A stretch of DNA of 64,000 bases from Actinomycetes bacterium (GTDB lineage: Bacteria; Actinomycetota; Actinomycetes; Streptosporangiales; Streptosporangiaceae), in contig JAJYTD010000003.1 of NCBI GenBank assembly GCA_021793235.1, positions 147,996-211,995 on the forward strand, read 5' to 3'. Positions 42,150 through 51,304 of the stretch are shown in pieces. Made by a program: the position numbers and the translations under genes. A model generated the notes under the pieces. It worked only from the letters and a program-made list of their open reading frames with translations, was not told where the DNA came from and did not search any database. The first letter of the stretch is position 1. Each line of letters starts with the position of its first letter.

Positions 42150-43855
42150 GCTTCCCCTTTCGGGCGTGTCTCATCGGGGGGTCCCGCGTGGTGTGCCGCG
42201 TGGGTGCGGACGGCCCACGCGGCGTCCCGGCCGTCTTCGGGACGGAGTTCGGTGAACGCCACGTTCGCACCCGCCGCCGCGGCGAGTCCCTGGCTGCTGC
42301 GGTGCAGCATGTCCGAGGGGTCGGCGCAGATGACCGTCGGGGCGGTGGTCTGGCCGAGCCGGGGTGCGGCGTCGTAGCGGAACGCGGCGCGGTAGGCCAG
42401 CTCGTAGGTCTCGCCGCTCTTGAGCATCTGCAGGAACAGGTGGTGCAGCCGTTCCGGCGCCGAGGGCGCGGTGTCGCGGGCGTGCTCGGCCTCGTCGCGG
42501 TACCACGGCCAGTAGAGCTGCATGTCCCGCAGCATGTGCCACGCCCGGATCAGGTGCTCCCCGTTGCGTTCGGGGGTGAGCGGGAGCATGTAGTTGGTCA
42601 GGATGTCCGCCCGCTCGTCCTCGGTCAGGTCCGGGATGCCGTCGGCCACCACACCGCCGGGGAGATCGGGCCGTGCCGCGGCGAGCTCGACGGCCAGGCA
42701 GGCCCCCGTGTGGCTGCCGTAGAGCACGGGGCGCTCGATGCCCAGCGCCGTAAGCGCCTCCGCTAGGGGAGCGGCGTAGAAGGCGATGTCGGGCTGCTGG
42801 GCGCCGGGCGGGTCGGAGTGCCCGTTACCGGGCATGTCGGGCGCGATGACGAAGTGGTCCCTGGCCAGGTCCAGGATCAGGTCTTGGCAGGTGTCCCCGG
42901 AGCCCGGCGAGGGATGCAGCACCACGACGGGGGGATTCGCCGGGTCGCCGTCCATCCGCACGTGCACGTTGCCCTGCGATGTGGGGACGTACCGGCGCGA
43001 GGTGCCGCCCCGGTGCGTAACGGCCGGCGGGGGCGGGGGATCGGCGATGTCGAGGGAGAGGTCGATCGCCGCGACGATCTCCTGGACGTGGTCGTCGTCG
43101 GTCACGCCGGCGACGCGCAGGGAGCTGTTCCGGGTCCCCAAGCGCTCCAGGTGGGGGCGGAGGGGGTCGGTCTCCTTGGCGAGCAGCACAGCCGGTGTGC
43201 GCAGCTCCTCCAGTGCCGCGTGTGCGTTGTAGCGGAAGGCCGCACGGTAGGCCAGCCCCCACTCGGGGGTGGCGCGCAACTGGTCGTACACCATCTGGTG
43301 CAGAGTCTGCAGGTCCGGGATGCTCGTGGCGAGCCGGCGGTCGGCCTCCATCCGGTACCACGGCCAGAAGGTCCACATGCTCCGCATCCGGTGCCATGCT
43401 TCGAGCAGGTGGCCCCCGTGCCACACCGGGACGATCGGCACGGTGTAGTGCTCCAGGTGCTCGGCGGCCTCTGTTTCGGTGTAGACCCCCAGGCCGTCCA
43501 TGACCAGTTGCGCGACCCGGTCCGGCGCCTGGACCGCCGTGCTCAGCGCGATCTTCGATCCCGTGTGCGTCCCGGCCACGATGAAGCGCTCGAGGCCGAG
43601 CGCGTCCGCGAAGGCGATGACCGAGCGCGCATAGGCGTCGATTTCGGGCTCGTCCTCGGGCAGCGGGTCCGACTGCCCGTACCCCGCGGTGTCGGGCGCC
43701 AGCACTGTCACATGCTCGGCCAGGGCGCGGATCCACGGCTCCATGGCAGCCGAGGACCTCGGAGACTCGTGCAGCAGGATCAGCGGTATGCCCCTGCCCG
43801 CGCGCCGGTAGTGCATCTGCCGCCCGTCGACGTCGGCGTAGAACCGTTCGACCAC
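42146..43855 (-). CDS. Tandem alpha/beta-hydrolase fusion with atypical nucleophile elbows
   Basis: A 569-residue protein made of two homologous alpha/beta-hydrolase domains (about 1-265 and 280-569). Each contains a WPWYR cap motif and LAYRAAFRY near its end, proof of internal duplication. At the nucleophile elbow, where GxSxG or GxDxG is expected, both have His: GTHTG (His97) and GSHTG (His382). Domain 1 keeps an Asp (LAKETDPL) and a late His (TDDDHV). Domain 2 lacks the late His (EDGRD). It is therefore not an ordinary serine hydrolase. GTG 43855 follows GGGAGG; an extension to TTG 43882 is possible. Coupled to the aldehyde dehydrogenase. Confidence 0.82.
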   Translation of the reverse strand: MVERFYADVDGRQMHYRRAGRGIPLILLHESPRSSAAMEPWIRALAEHVTVLAPDTAGYGQSDPLPEDEPEIDAYARSVIAFADALGLERFIVAGTHTGSKIALSTAVQAPDRVAQLVMDGLGVYTETEAAEHLEHYTVPIVPVWHGGHLLEAWHRMRSMWTFWPWYRMEADRRLATSIPDLQTLHQMVYDQLRATPEWGLAYRAAFRYNAHAALEELRTPAVLLAKETDPLRPHLERLGTRNSSLRVAGVTDDDHVQEIVAAIDLSLDIADPPPPPAVTHRGGTSRRYVPTSQGNVHVRMDGDPANPPVVVLHPSPGSGDTCQDLILDLARDHFVIAPDMPGNGHSDPPGAQQPDIAFYAAPLAEALTALGIERPVLYGSHTGACLAVELAAARPDLPGGVVADGIPDLTEDERADILTNYMLPLTPERNGEHLIRAWHMLRDMQLYWPWYRDEAEHARDTAPSAPERLHHLFLQMLKSGETYELAYRAAFRYDAAPRLGQTTAPTVICADPSDMLHRSSQGLAAAAGANVAFTELRPEDGRDAAWAVRTHAAHHAGPPDETRPKGEA

Positions 43856-43889
43856 AGGACCTCCCAAACCGACCGCCCCCAATGATTTA

Positions 43890-43914
43890 TGGAACTACGT
43901 TCCGTGTACAGGAA
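43890..43914 (+). promoter_or_regulatory. IclR-type operator copy (tandem-hydrolase promoter)
   Basis: TGGAACTACGTTCCG, the best inverted repeat of the set (one mismatch in the arms), with AGGAA at positions 21-25. It lies 35 bases from the leftward hydrolase start. Confidence 0.62.
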
Positions 43915-43997
43915 AGTATTCTTGCTGGCTCGTGGGTGCGCATGCAAGGGGTTGCTGTTACCCCTTGATACCTGCATCATCTAATAGATTTCCACTC

Positions 43998-44022
43998 TGG
44001 AACAAAGTATCTTTCAGTGGAA
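43998..44022 (+). promoter_or_regulatory. IclR-type operator copy (VOC 3 promoter)
   Basis: TGGAACAAAGTATCT (weak second arm) with TGGAA at positions 21-25, 74 bases before the VOC start. TTCCA-CTC-TGGAA (43990-44002) gives a further inverted arrangement. Confidence 0.5.
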
Positions 44023-44095
44023 TCCTCTGCTGTGGCGGGTGGTGCGCGGCAGGAAGCGCCACCCGGCGGCGGTCCCTCGTCCGAGAAGGGTCATG

Positions 44096-45031
44096 ATGAT
44101 CACCGAGGTCAAGCTGGTGACGGTGGCGGTGGCGGATCTGGCGCGCTCCCGCGGGTTCTACGAGAACGCGTTCGACTACGTGTGCCTCGGTGAGGGGGTG
44201 GCCGAAGGACCGGAGTACGAGGCCCTGTGGAACATGCCCCCCGGACTGCGCGGCCGGGTCGCGGTACTGGGACCGCGCGGGGCAACCTCCGGGCTGCTCA
44301 GACTGGTCGAGTTCGACCTGCCCGGTGAGCGGATCTGGGGCGACTACTCGTCCCCGCAGGACTACGGGCACTACGCGCTCAACATCCGGGTCCCCGAAAT
44401 CCAGTCGGCCATCACCCGGATCCGGGAGCACGGCGGACACGGCAAGGCGTCGCCGACCCACTGGACGGTGACCCCGGAACTGTCGGCCTGGGACTCGCAA
44501 TCCTACGACCCCGACGGTGTGGTCGTGGACGTCTTCCAGCTCGAGGCGGCGGGCGGATCGCCGCTGGCCGACTACGACGGCCGGTGCTCGGCGCTGCAGA
44601 CGGTGGCCCTGCACACCAGCGACGCCCGCCAGTCGGCGCGCTTCTACGCCGCGCTCGGCTTCCGCCCCCTGTACGACAAGGTGGTGGAGGGCATGGAAGG
44701 GTTCTTCGGGCTGCCCGAAGGCACGGCGCTGCACAACATCAACATGGCGATGCCCGACAACACCGCGGTCGGCCGGATCGAGATCGCCCAGTACGTCGGC
44801 TTTCCCGGCGTGTCCCAGCGTGACAGGGCCGTGCCGCCGAACCTGGGAATCCTGTCCGCGTCCATCGAGACGGCCGATCTGCAGGCGACCGCGGAACTCC
44901 TGCACAGCATCGGAGCAGAGCCGATGAGCGAGGCCGTGGAGGTGGCGATGCCGGGAGAACCGGGCCCCGTGCGCGCACAGACCTACTACGGGCCAGACGG
45001 CGAGGCCCTCGAATTCTTCGCGCGGCGCTGA
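44096..45031 (+). CDS. Two-domain VOC superfamily protein 3
   Basis: A 311-residue VOC protein with two halves (VKLVTVAVADLARSRGFYENAF at 5 and LQTVALHTSDARQSARFYAALGF near 165). The segment LPEGTALHNINMAMPDN aligns with the other two VOC proteins of the cluster. Position GHYALNI contains a His that could be a metal ligand; the classical triad is incomplete. ATG 44096 is 5 bases after AAGGG; ATG 44093 is one codon upstream. Divergent from the tandem hydrolase and convergent with the oligopeptide ABC operon. Confidence 0.77.
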   Translation: MITEVKLVTVAVADLARSRGFYENAFDYVCLGEGVAEGPEYEALWNMPPGLRGRVAVLGPRGATSGLLRLVEFDLPGERIWGDYSSPQDYGHYALNIRVPEIQSAITRIREHGGHGKASPTHWTVTPELSAWDSQSYDPDGVVVDVFQLEAAGGSPLADYDGRCSALQTVALHTSDARQSARFYAALGFRPLYDKVVEGMEGFFGLPEGTALHNINMAMPDNTAVGRIEIAQYVGFPGVSQRDRAVPPNLGILSASIETADLQATAELLHSIGAEPMSEAVEVAMPGEPGPVRAQTYYGPDGEALEFFARR

Positions 45032-45061
45032 CCCTCCTGCGCGCACTGTGCCGCCTCCCCG

Positions 45062-46084
45062 TCAGGCGGGGGAGGCGGCATCGGCCGACGGGACCGCGTG
45101 GCACGCCACCTGCTGACCGTTCACCTTGCGCTCGAGCACCGGGTACTTCTCCCGACACACCGGGACCGCCAGCGGGCACCGCGGGTGGTAGTGGCACCCG
45201 CTCGGCCGGTCGATGGCGTTCGGGGCCTCGCCGAGCGGGGCGCTCGCCTTACCGCGCCGCCGCGGGTCGGGGCTGGGCGCGGCGCTGAGCAGCGCCTGGG
45301 TGTAGGGGTGCTGCGGAGCGCGCTCCACCTCTTCCTTGGTGCCGATCTCGACGATCCGGCCGAGATAGAGCACCGCTATCCGGTCGGCCACATAGGAGAC
45401 GACCGCGAGGTCGTGGCTGATGAACATCAGCGTCAGGCCCAGCTGCTGCTTGAGGTCGTGCAGCAGGTTCATCGTGTTGGCGCGCACGCTGACGTCCAGG
45501 CTCGCGGTCGGCTCGTCCGCGACCAGGAACTCCGGCTCGGTGGCGAGCGCGCGGGCGATACCGACACGCTGCAACTGGCCGCCGCTGACCTCGTGCGGGT
45601 AGCGGCGGGCGAAGTCGGAGTTGAGGCCGACCAGCTCCAGCAGCTCGATCGCACGCTCACCCCGGGACTCGGCGCTCCCGATCCCGTGGACGTGCATGGG
45701 CTCGGCGATGATGTCCCGGAGCCGGTTGCGCCGGTTGACCGACGAGTAGGGGTTCTGGAAGATCATCTGCATGTGCCGGCGCTTTCGGCGCAGTTCCTCC
45801 CGCCGCAGCCGCGTGAGCTCGTCGCCGCGGAAACTGACGGTTCCCGAGGTCGGCTCCTGCAGGCGGAGCACGGTCCGCCCCAACGTGCTCTTGCCCGAGC
45901 CGCTCTCCCCGATCACGGCGAGCGTCTCCCCCGGACGGATGTCCAGGGTCACCCCGTCGAGCGCGTGCGCCACCCGCCGCTTCCCGGTCAGCCGGGACAG
46001 CAGCCCCCCGCCCATGGGGAAGTGGGTGCGCAGATCGCGGACGGAGAGGACGGGAACATCGGATTCGCTACCGGACACCGTCAT
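45062..46084 (-). CDS. Oligopeptide/dipeptide ABC transporter ATPase (OppF/DppF type)
   Basis: A 340-residue ATPase. Walker A is GESGSGKST, signature VSGGQLQR, Walker B FLVADEPTASLDVS, with the Opp-specific C-terminal region PSGCHYHPRCPLAVPVCREKYP containing the 4Cys iron-sulphur-type motif. ATG 46084, preceded by GGAGGAG, overlaps the partner ATPase by 17 bases. Energises the importer with the OppD-like protein. Last gene of the five-gene leftward operon. Confidence 0.92.
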   Translation of the reverse strand: MTVSGSESDVPVLSVRDLRTHFPMGGGLLSRLTGKRRVAHALDGVTLDIRPGETLAVIGESGSGKSTLGRTVLRLQEPTSGTVSFRGDELTRLRREELRRKRRHMQMIFQNPYSSVNRRNRLRDIIAEPMHVHGIGSAESRGERAIELLELVGLNSDFARRYPHEVSGGQLQRVGIARALATEPEFLVADEPTASLDVSVRANTMNLLHDLKQQLGLTLMFISHDLAVVSYVADRIAVLYLGRIVEIGTKEEVERAPQHPYTQALLSAAPSPDPRRRGKASAPLGEAPNAIDRPSGCHYHPRCPLAVPVCREKYPVLERKVNGQQVACHAVPSADAASPA

Positions 46085-47102
46085 CGGTCTCCTCCAGACT
46101 CGTGGCGTGGTTGGCCTTGTGGCAGGCGGACCGGCGCCCGTCGGGGCCGATCTCCCGGAGAACGGGAGGGACCTCGTCGCAGACGTCGCCGAGGTGCGCA
46201 TCGCACCGGGGAGCGAACGTGCAGCCGGGGACCTCCTCGTCCAGCCGGGGAACGGCCCCCCGCATGGCGTAGAGCCGTCGGCCGTCGTGCGGAAAATCCG
46301 GGATCGCCTTGAGCAGTTGCCGGGTGTAGGGGTGCTGCGGCCGCTCGAAGAGGTCGTGCACCTCCGCGACCTCGACGACGCGCCCGGCGTACATCACCAC
46401 GACCTTGTCGCACATCTCGGCGACGACCGAGAGGTCATGGGTGACCAGCACCATCGCCAGCCCGCGCTCCTCCCGCAGGTCGCGCAGCAACTCCAGCACC
46501 TGGGCCTCGATGGTCACGTCGAGGCTGGTGGTGGGCTCGTCCGCGAGCAGCACCCGAAGGTCCGGGCTCGCGCACGCCACGGCGATCATGATCCGCTGGA
46601 GCTGCCCCTGGCTGAACTCGAACGGGTAGGAGTTGAGCTTGCCCCGACCATCGATGCCGACCCTGTTGAGCAGGCGAAGGATCTCGGCGTCGTAGTCCCT
46701 GCGGTGCAGGTGCGGGCAGTGAAGGCTGAGCACCCGGCGGAACTGGTTGCCGATCGTCCAGGCCGGGTTGAAGGAGTTGATCGGATCCTGGAAGACCATC
46801 GCCAGCCGGCCGCCCCGGATGCGCCGCATCTCCTTCGCGCTCACCTCCCGCAGATCCCGGCCGTCCAAGAAGATGCCGTCGGAGGTCACCTCGGCCGGCG
46901 GTTTCAGCATGCCCAGGATCGACTTGAGGACCGTGCTCTTGCCCGAGCCGCTCTCCCCGACCAGGCCGACGATCTCCCCCTCCCGGACCGAGAGCGAGAA
47001 ATCGCGGACCGCCGGAACACTGGCGCCCTGGAACGCGTACCTCGTTCCCAGGCCGCGGACCGACAGGACCTCGTCGCTGTACGCGGCAGGCTCAACCGTC
47101 AT
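46068..47102 (-). CDS. Oligopeptide/dipeptide ABC transporter ATPase (OppD/DppD type)
   Basis: A 344-residue ATPase with Walker A GESGSGKST, FQDPINSFNP (Q-loop), signature FSQGQLQR, Walker B VLLADEPTTSLDVT and the Cys-containing tail GCTFAPRCDAHLGDVCDEVPP. The signature FSQGQ deviates from LSGGQ as in many OppD proteins. ATG 47102 overlaps the permease stop by 11 bases. The partner ATPase overlaps its end. Confidence 0.92.
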   Translation of the reverse strand: MTVEPAAYSDEVLSVRGLGTRYAFQGASVPAVRDFSLSVREGEIVGLVGESGSGKSTVLKSILGMLKPPAEVTSDGIFLDGRDLREVSAKEMRRIRGGRLAMVFQDPINSFNPAWTIGNQFRRVLSLHCPHLHRRDYDAEILRLLNRVGIDGRGKLNSYPFEFSQGQLQRIMIAVACASPDLRVLLADEPTTSLDVTIEAQVLELLRDLREERGLAMVLVTHDLSVVAEMCDKVVVMYAGRVVEVAEVHDLFERPQHPYTRQLLKAIPDFPHDGRRLYAMRGAVPRLDEEVPGCTFAPRCDAHLGDVCDEVPPVLREIGPDGRRSACHKANHATSLEETDDGVR

Positions 47103-48099
47103 TGGAACTCCCGGATTCGGCTCGTTCGGTCCGCCGGCTGCTTCCCGTGCTCTTCGTGCGGGGGTCCAGCTCATCGCGCAGCTGGTCCCCGAGCAGGTTG
47201 CACGCCAGGATGAAGAGGGCGATGGCCGCGGAAGGGAACACGGCGAGCCACCAGGCGCCGAGCGGGATGGACGTGCGCGCATCCGCGAGCATCGTTCCCC
47301 AGCTCGCCCCCGGCGGCTGGATCCCCAGGCCCAGGAAGGAGACGGCGGCCTCCACCGTGATCGCCATCGCCAGCGCGAAAGCGGTCTGCACCACCAGCGG
47401 GGCGAGGATGTTGGGCATGATGTTGCGGAACAGGATGTCGCGCCTCCGGCCGCCGAAGGACCGCACGGCGAGCACGTAGTCCTCGCGCACCTCGGCGAGG
47501 ACGCTGGCGCGTGCGATGCGGGCGAAGGTCGGGACGAGGGCCACACCGATGGCCAGCGCGACCTGCACCTCGGCGCCGACCTCCAGCGGCCCGATGGAGA
47601 TGTCGCGCGAGCCGATCACACCGGTGACCACCGGGACCAGCACCAGCAGGGGAAACGCCAGGACCACGTCCATCAGGCGCATGATGGCGCCGTCGGCCGT
47701 GCTGCCGGAGCGGTAACCGGCGACCATGCCCAGCAGGGCGCCGAGCACCAGCGCTGCCGCGACCGCCAGGCAACCCACCAGGATCGAGACGCGGGAGCCG
47801 TACAGGAACCGGCTGAACAGGTCGCGGCCCACCTCGTCGGTCCCCATCCAGTGCTCCGCGCTCGGCGGCGCCAGCGATGTCTTCCCCAGCGCCGCCGGGT
47901 CGTAGGGAGCCAGCAACGGGCCGACGAGAGCCAGCAGGAGGAAACCGACGACACCGATGAGGCTCAGCAGCGAGATCCGCTTCCCGGCCAGTCGGCGCAG
48001 CAGGCCGGCCTCCGCTGCGGGGCGGGCCGGTGTGCCCGCGCCGGAATCCGCGCCAGAAGATGCGGCCGCGCGGTTGCGACGTGAGGTTTTCAACGCCAT
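47092..48099 (-). CDS. Oligopeptide/dipeptide ABC permease (OppC/DppC type)
   Basis: A 335-residue permease with a basic N-terminus, a first helix ISLLSLIGVVGFLLLALVGPLL, the APPSAEHWMGTDEVGRDLFSRFLYGSR motif of DppC proteins, and the coupling-helix region REDYVLAVRSFGGRRRDILFRNIMPN. It pairs with the OppB-type permease, whose stop is 2 bases upstream of its start. Confidence 0.93.
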   Translation of the reverse strand: MALKTSRRNRAAASSGADSGAGTPARPAAEAGLLRRLAGKRISLLSLIGVVGFLLLALVGPLLAPYDPAALGKTSLAPPSAEHWMGTDEVGRDLFSRFLYGSRVSILVGCLAVAAALVLGALLGMVAGYRSGSTADGAIMRLMDVVLAFPLLVLVPVVTGVIGSRDISIGPLEVGAEVQVALAIGVALVPTFARIARASVLAEVREDYVLAVRSFGGRRRDILFRNIMPNILAPLVVQTAFALAMAITVEAAVSFLGLGIQPPGASWGTMLADARTSIPLGAWWLAVFPSAAIALFILACNLLGDQLRDELDPRTKSTGSSRRTERAESGSSNDG

Positions 48100-48101
48100 C
48101 C

Positions 48102-49067
48102 CTAACTCCTTCCCGCCTCGTAGCCGGCCCGGATACGCGGGTTGATGACCCCGTAGAGCACATCGACGACGATGTTGACCAGGACGAACACGATGGCGAT
48201 GAACATCATCACGCCGATCGTGACGGGGTAGTCCCGGATGGCGAACGAGTCCACGAGAAGGCGCCCGATGCCCGGGATGCTGAACACGGTCTCCACGACC
48301 ACCGACCCGCCCAGCAGGTAGCCGATTTGGACGCCCAGCACCGTCACGACCGGAAGCAGCGCGTTGCGCAGCGCGTCCCTGCAGACGATCACCGATTCGC
48401 GCACCCCCATGGCGCGTGCCGCCGAAATGTAGTCCTGGCCCAGGACCTCGAGCATGCTGGACCTGGTCATCCGGGCGACGAGGCCCACTTGGGGAGCGGC
48501 CAGCGCGATGGCCGGAAGCACGATGTGCTGGATGCTGGCGGCGAAGTCCTCGGTGATCGGGACGAAGCCTTCATAGGGCATCAGCCCCGGGAACCACCAG
48601 CCGAAGAGCAGCACCAGCAGGAGCGCCACGATGAAGTTCGGAACCGAGACCCCGGCGAGCGAGGCGACCCGGATCACCTGGTCGGCCATCCTGTTCGCCC
48701 GCAGCGCCGAGAGGATCCCCATGGGTACGCCGACGGCGACGATCAGCAGCAGCGCGGCCGCGCTGAGCTGCAGTGTGGCGGGAAGCCGCTCGGCGATGAC
48801 CTCGGTCACCGGGGACTTGTCGGAGTAGGAGTTTCCAAGGTCGCCCCGGAGCAGGTCACTCAGCCACGCCCAGTACTGGACCCACACCGGTTCGTCGAGC
48901 CGCATGCTCTGGCGGACCCGTTCGAGGACCTCCGGGGAGGCCTCCAGGCCGGCGGAGAGCAGCGCCGGATCCCCCGGCGCCAACCGCAGCAGCGTGAAGG
49001 AGACGATGGAGATGAGGATGAGCACCGGGACAGCGGACAGCAGCCGCGAGACCGCCAGCCTCAGCAT
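48102..49067 (-). CDS. Oligopeptide/dipeptide ABC permease (OppB/DppB type)
   Basis: A 321-residue permease with an N-terminal helix (LLSAVPVLILISIVSFTLLRLAPGDP, the DppB hallmark), QYWAWLSDLLRGDLGNSYSD, and the coupling region QDYISAARAMGVRESVIVCRDALRNALLPVVT. Its start lies 285 bases downstream of the binding-protein stop, with a strong hairpin between them. Confidence 0.93.
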   Translation of the reverse strand: MLRLAVSRLLSAVPVLILISIVSFTLLRLAPGDPALLSAGLEASPEVLERVRQSMRLDEPVWVQYWAWLSDLLRGDLGNSYSDKSPVTEVIAERLPATLQLSAAALLLIVAVGVPMGILSALRANRMADQVIRVASLAGVSVPNFIVALLLVLLFGWWFPGLMPYEGFVPITEDFAASIQHIVLPAIALAAPQVGLVARMTRSSMLEVLGQDYISAARAMGVRESVIVCRDALRNALLPVVTVLGVQIGYLLGGSVVVETVFSIPGIGRLLVDSFAIRDYPVTIGVMMFIAIVFVLVNIVVDVLYGVINPRIRAGYEAGRS

Positions 49068-49295
49068 GGGAGCCCCCGCTGTGTCCGTGGTTTACCGGGG
49101 GGAGTGGCATGGCCCCGGGTGTAGGGGATGGTCGGCGCGGTCAGCCCCGCATCACTCGCGCACATGGTCCCGCCTTCGCGATCGCGGTGGGCGGCGGCGG
49201 GGAACCACCGCCGCGCACCGTTCCAGGGTCGTTATGGTGGCGGCCGATCCGGTGGGATCACCGGGAAAAGGCCGTTTCCGGAAAACAGTGGGATT

Positions 49296-49327
49296 GGGCG
49301 CCGCCCCGAGATCACGGGGCGGCGCCC
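49296..49327 (-). terminator. Intercistronic hairpin between binding protein and permeases
   Basis: 13-bp perfect stem (49296-49308 with 49315-49327) and a 6-base loop, 25 bases after the binding-protein stop. Such hairpins commonly protect the receptor message and reduce read-through to permease genes. No T-run follows directly. Confidence 0.6.
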
Positions 49328-49351
49328 GGTGGGAAGGCCGCCGGTGTCCGG

Positions 49352-50905
49352 TCAGTCAACCGTGGTGAACGCGTTCAGCCACGGCAGCGATGAGGGCTCG
49401 TAGTCCTCGAGGCTCGTCGACCAGGCCTCGCTGGTCTGCGATACCACCACCTGGATGTTGCCTTGGCTCTCCAGGTCGTACTCCTGGACCGCACGCCAGG
49501 CGTCCTGCTGCTCGTCCTCGGACTCCGCGGTCAGGGCCTCCTCCAGCCGGGTGTCCATCTCGGGGTCACCGAAGCTGTTGAAGTTGTTGGCCGATTCGCT
49601 GTTCAGGCCGCCGTTGACGTAGTCGGGGGCGAAGCCCGTCGACGTGGTGACCGGGACGTCGTAGAGGATCAGGTCGTACTCGCCCGATTTCATCTTCGGG
49701 TAGAACCCGGCGAGCTTCTCCGACTCCACCTTCGCCTCAATCCCGATCTCCTCCAGGTTCGCCTGGATGATCGTGGCGGCGCTGATCAGGTCGGGGGAGT
49801 CGAGAGCGATGATGCTCAGCTCGCGGTCGAGCTCCACACCGGACTCCTTGAGGTGCTCCTTCGCCTTCTCGACGTCGGGCTCCTCGCCGAACGCCAGACC
49901 CAGTTCCTCGTCGTGGTACTGCGACCCGTAGCTGAGGTAGGTGCTGTTCGGGCGGGCCGCGCCGTCGTAGACCTGCTCCACGATCGCCCCCCGGTCGATC
50001 GCCCGCGCGATCGCCAGGCGGAAGTCCGCGTCGGTGGTGGGGCGTCCCTCGAGCATGGAGGGGTAGAAGAACATCCGGGAACCGTTGTCCTCGACGGTCG
50101 CGGCGTTCTGCCCGCGGTCCTTGACCAGCTCCACCTGATCACCAGGGATGTCGGGCGCGATGTGCGACGTGCCGTTGGCGAGCCGGGCCACGCGTGAGGC
50201 GTCCTCGGGGACCACCTCGAAGGTGATCGAGTCGAACTCCGGATCGCCGCCGAAGTACTCCTCGTTCTTCCGCAGCACCAGCGACTCGCCGCGGGTCATC
50301 TCCTCGAACTTGTAGGGGCCCGAGCCGTTCCCCGTCTGGGCATGCGTGTCGTTCGATGTGTAGCCGTCCTCCGAGGAGAGGATCGGGATCATCGCCAGCC
50401 GGCTCTCCATGTAGGTGTAGGGCTCGGTGAGCTCGATCACCACAGTGTGGTCGTCCTCGGCCTCGATCGAGTCCATGAAGGAGAGCGCCGAGAGCCACGC
50501 CGTGCCGTTGTCCGGGTCGGCCACCTGCTCGTAGGTGAACACCACGTCCTCCGCCGTCAGCGGCGTTCCGTCGTGGAAGGTCACCCCCTCGGCCAATTCG
50601 ATCCGGTAGGTCGTGCGGTCGTCGCTGACCTCAGGCATCTCTGTGGCCAGGTCCGGCTCCAGCTCCTTGTCGTCGTTCCAGCGCAGCAGGCTGCTGTACA
50701 CGAGGCGGTAGTAACGCTGCGCCTCCGGCGTGTTCCGGTACATCGGGTCCAGCGAGTCCGGTTCGACCCGGACATCGACGACCAGGTCGCTGATCTCGCC
50801 GCCCGCCGCTTGCTGACCAGTCCCGCACGCCGTGGCAGTGGCCGTCAGGCCGAGGGCGAGGACGAGGGCGCCGGCACGCGTTCCTGTTCTCGGGTATCGC
50901 GTCAT
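49352..50905 (-). CDS. Oligopeptide/dipeptide-type ABC substrate-binding lipoprotein (SBP_bac_5)
   Basis: A 517-residue receptor of the DppA/OppA family with a lipoprotein signal peptide (TRAGALVLALGLTATATAC, Cys about residue 27). Family segments are VEPDSLDPMYRNTPEAQ, ELAEGVTFHDGTPLTAEDVVFTYE and FRLAIARAIDRGAIVEQVYDG. ATG 50905 has no obvious ribosome-binding site; TTG 50929 (eight residues more) has GGAG about 8 bases upstream and is a real alternative. DppA-type receptors also take up non-peptide solutes such as opines or glutathione, so it may import the cluster's substrate. The promoter carries an IclR-type operator. Confidence 0.9.
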   Translation of the reverse strand: MTRYPRTGTRAGALVLALGLTATATACGTGQQAAGGEISDLVVDVRVEPDSLDPMYRNTPEAQRYYRLVYSSLLRWNDDKELEPDLATEMPEVSDDRTTYRIELAEGVTFHDGTPLTAEDVVFTYEQVADPDNGTAWLSALSFMDSIEAEDDHTVVIELTEPYTYMESRLAMIPILSSEDGYTSNDTHAQTGNGSGPYKFEEMTRGESLVLRKNEEYFGGDPEFDSITFEVVPEDASRVARLANGTSHIAPDIPGDQVELVKDRGQNAATVEDNGSRMFFYPSMLEGRPTTDADFRLAIARAIDRGAIVEQVYDGAARPNSTYLSYGSQYHDEELGLAFGEEPDVEKAKEHLKESGVELDRELSIIALDSPDLISAATIIQANLEEIGIEAKVESEKLAGFYPKMKSGEYDLILYDVPVTTSTGFAPDYVNGGLNSESANNFNSFGDPEMDTRLEEALTAESEDEQQDAWRAVQEYDLESQGNIQVVVSQTSEAWSTSLEDYEPSSLPWLNAFTTVD

Positions 50906-50980
50906 CTTTTGAAACAAGGCTGACTTCAAGGGGGAACTCCGATCTTCAGGGCCACCGCCCGCGGACCAACCCTAAATCCG

Positions 50981-51005
50981 TTCCACACAACGGAATAAAG
51001 TTTCG
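50981..51005 (-). promoter_or_regulatory. IclR-type operator copy (ABC importer unit)
   Basis: Minus-strand CGAAACTTTATTCCG with TGGAA exactly at positions 21-25, 76 bases upstream of the binding-protein ATG. Confidence 0.62.
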
Positions 51006-51274
51006 TTCAAGTTATGGCAGGCCGGATACGCCCGTCAATAGTTCCCGTCGAGGTCGTAACCGGACCCTTACTTCCAAGTCGGTTCCAAGTTTCTACCAGC
51101 GCAATCCCGCTCTGTGATCCGAGATTCTCACAGCAGGCCGGGAAGCCTCGGAAGCCAGGGCGACCAACCGGGGAAGCGGCCCCTGTTGGCAAGCGCGTGC
51201 GCACGTCATGCCAGCATCTAGGGAGGGGGCGCCTTGACCCCCAACTTTCAGGGTGACTACTCTCAGTGCAAAAT

Positions 51275-51289
51275 AGAAACGCTATTTCA
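51275..51289 (+). promoter_or_regulatory. IclR-type operator copy (SnoaL-like gene)
   Basis: AGAAACGCTATTTCA fits YGRAAC-N3-RTTYCR except for the first base. The third half-site is not convincing. It ends 16 bases before the ATG. Confidence 0.45.
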
Positions 51290-51304
51290 GTAGAAGGGAC
51301 AGCT

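Larger units (their letters stand above)
50906..51304. other. Divergent promoter region, two IclR-type sites
   Basis: About 400 bases between the ABC binding-protein gene and the SnoaL-like gene. It holds operator copies at 50981-51005 and 51275-51289. I see no gene or other repeat in the remaining sequence. Confidence 0.45.
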
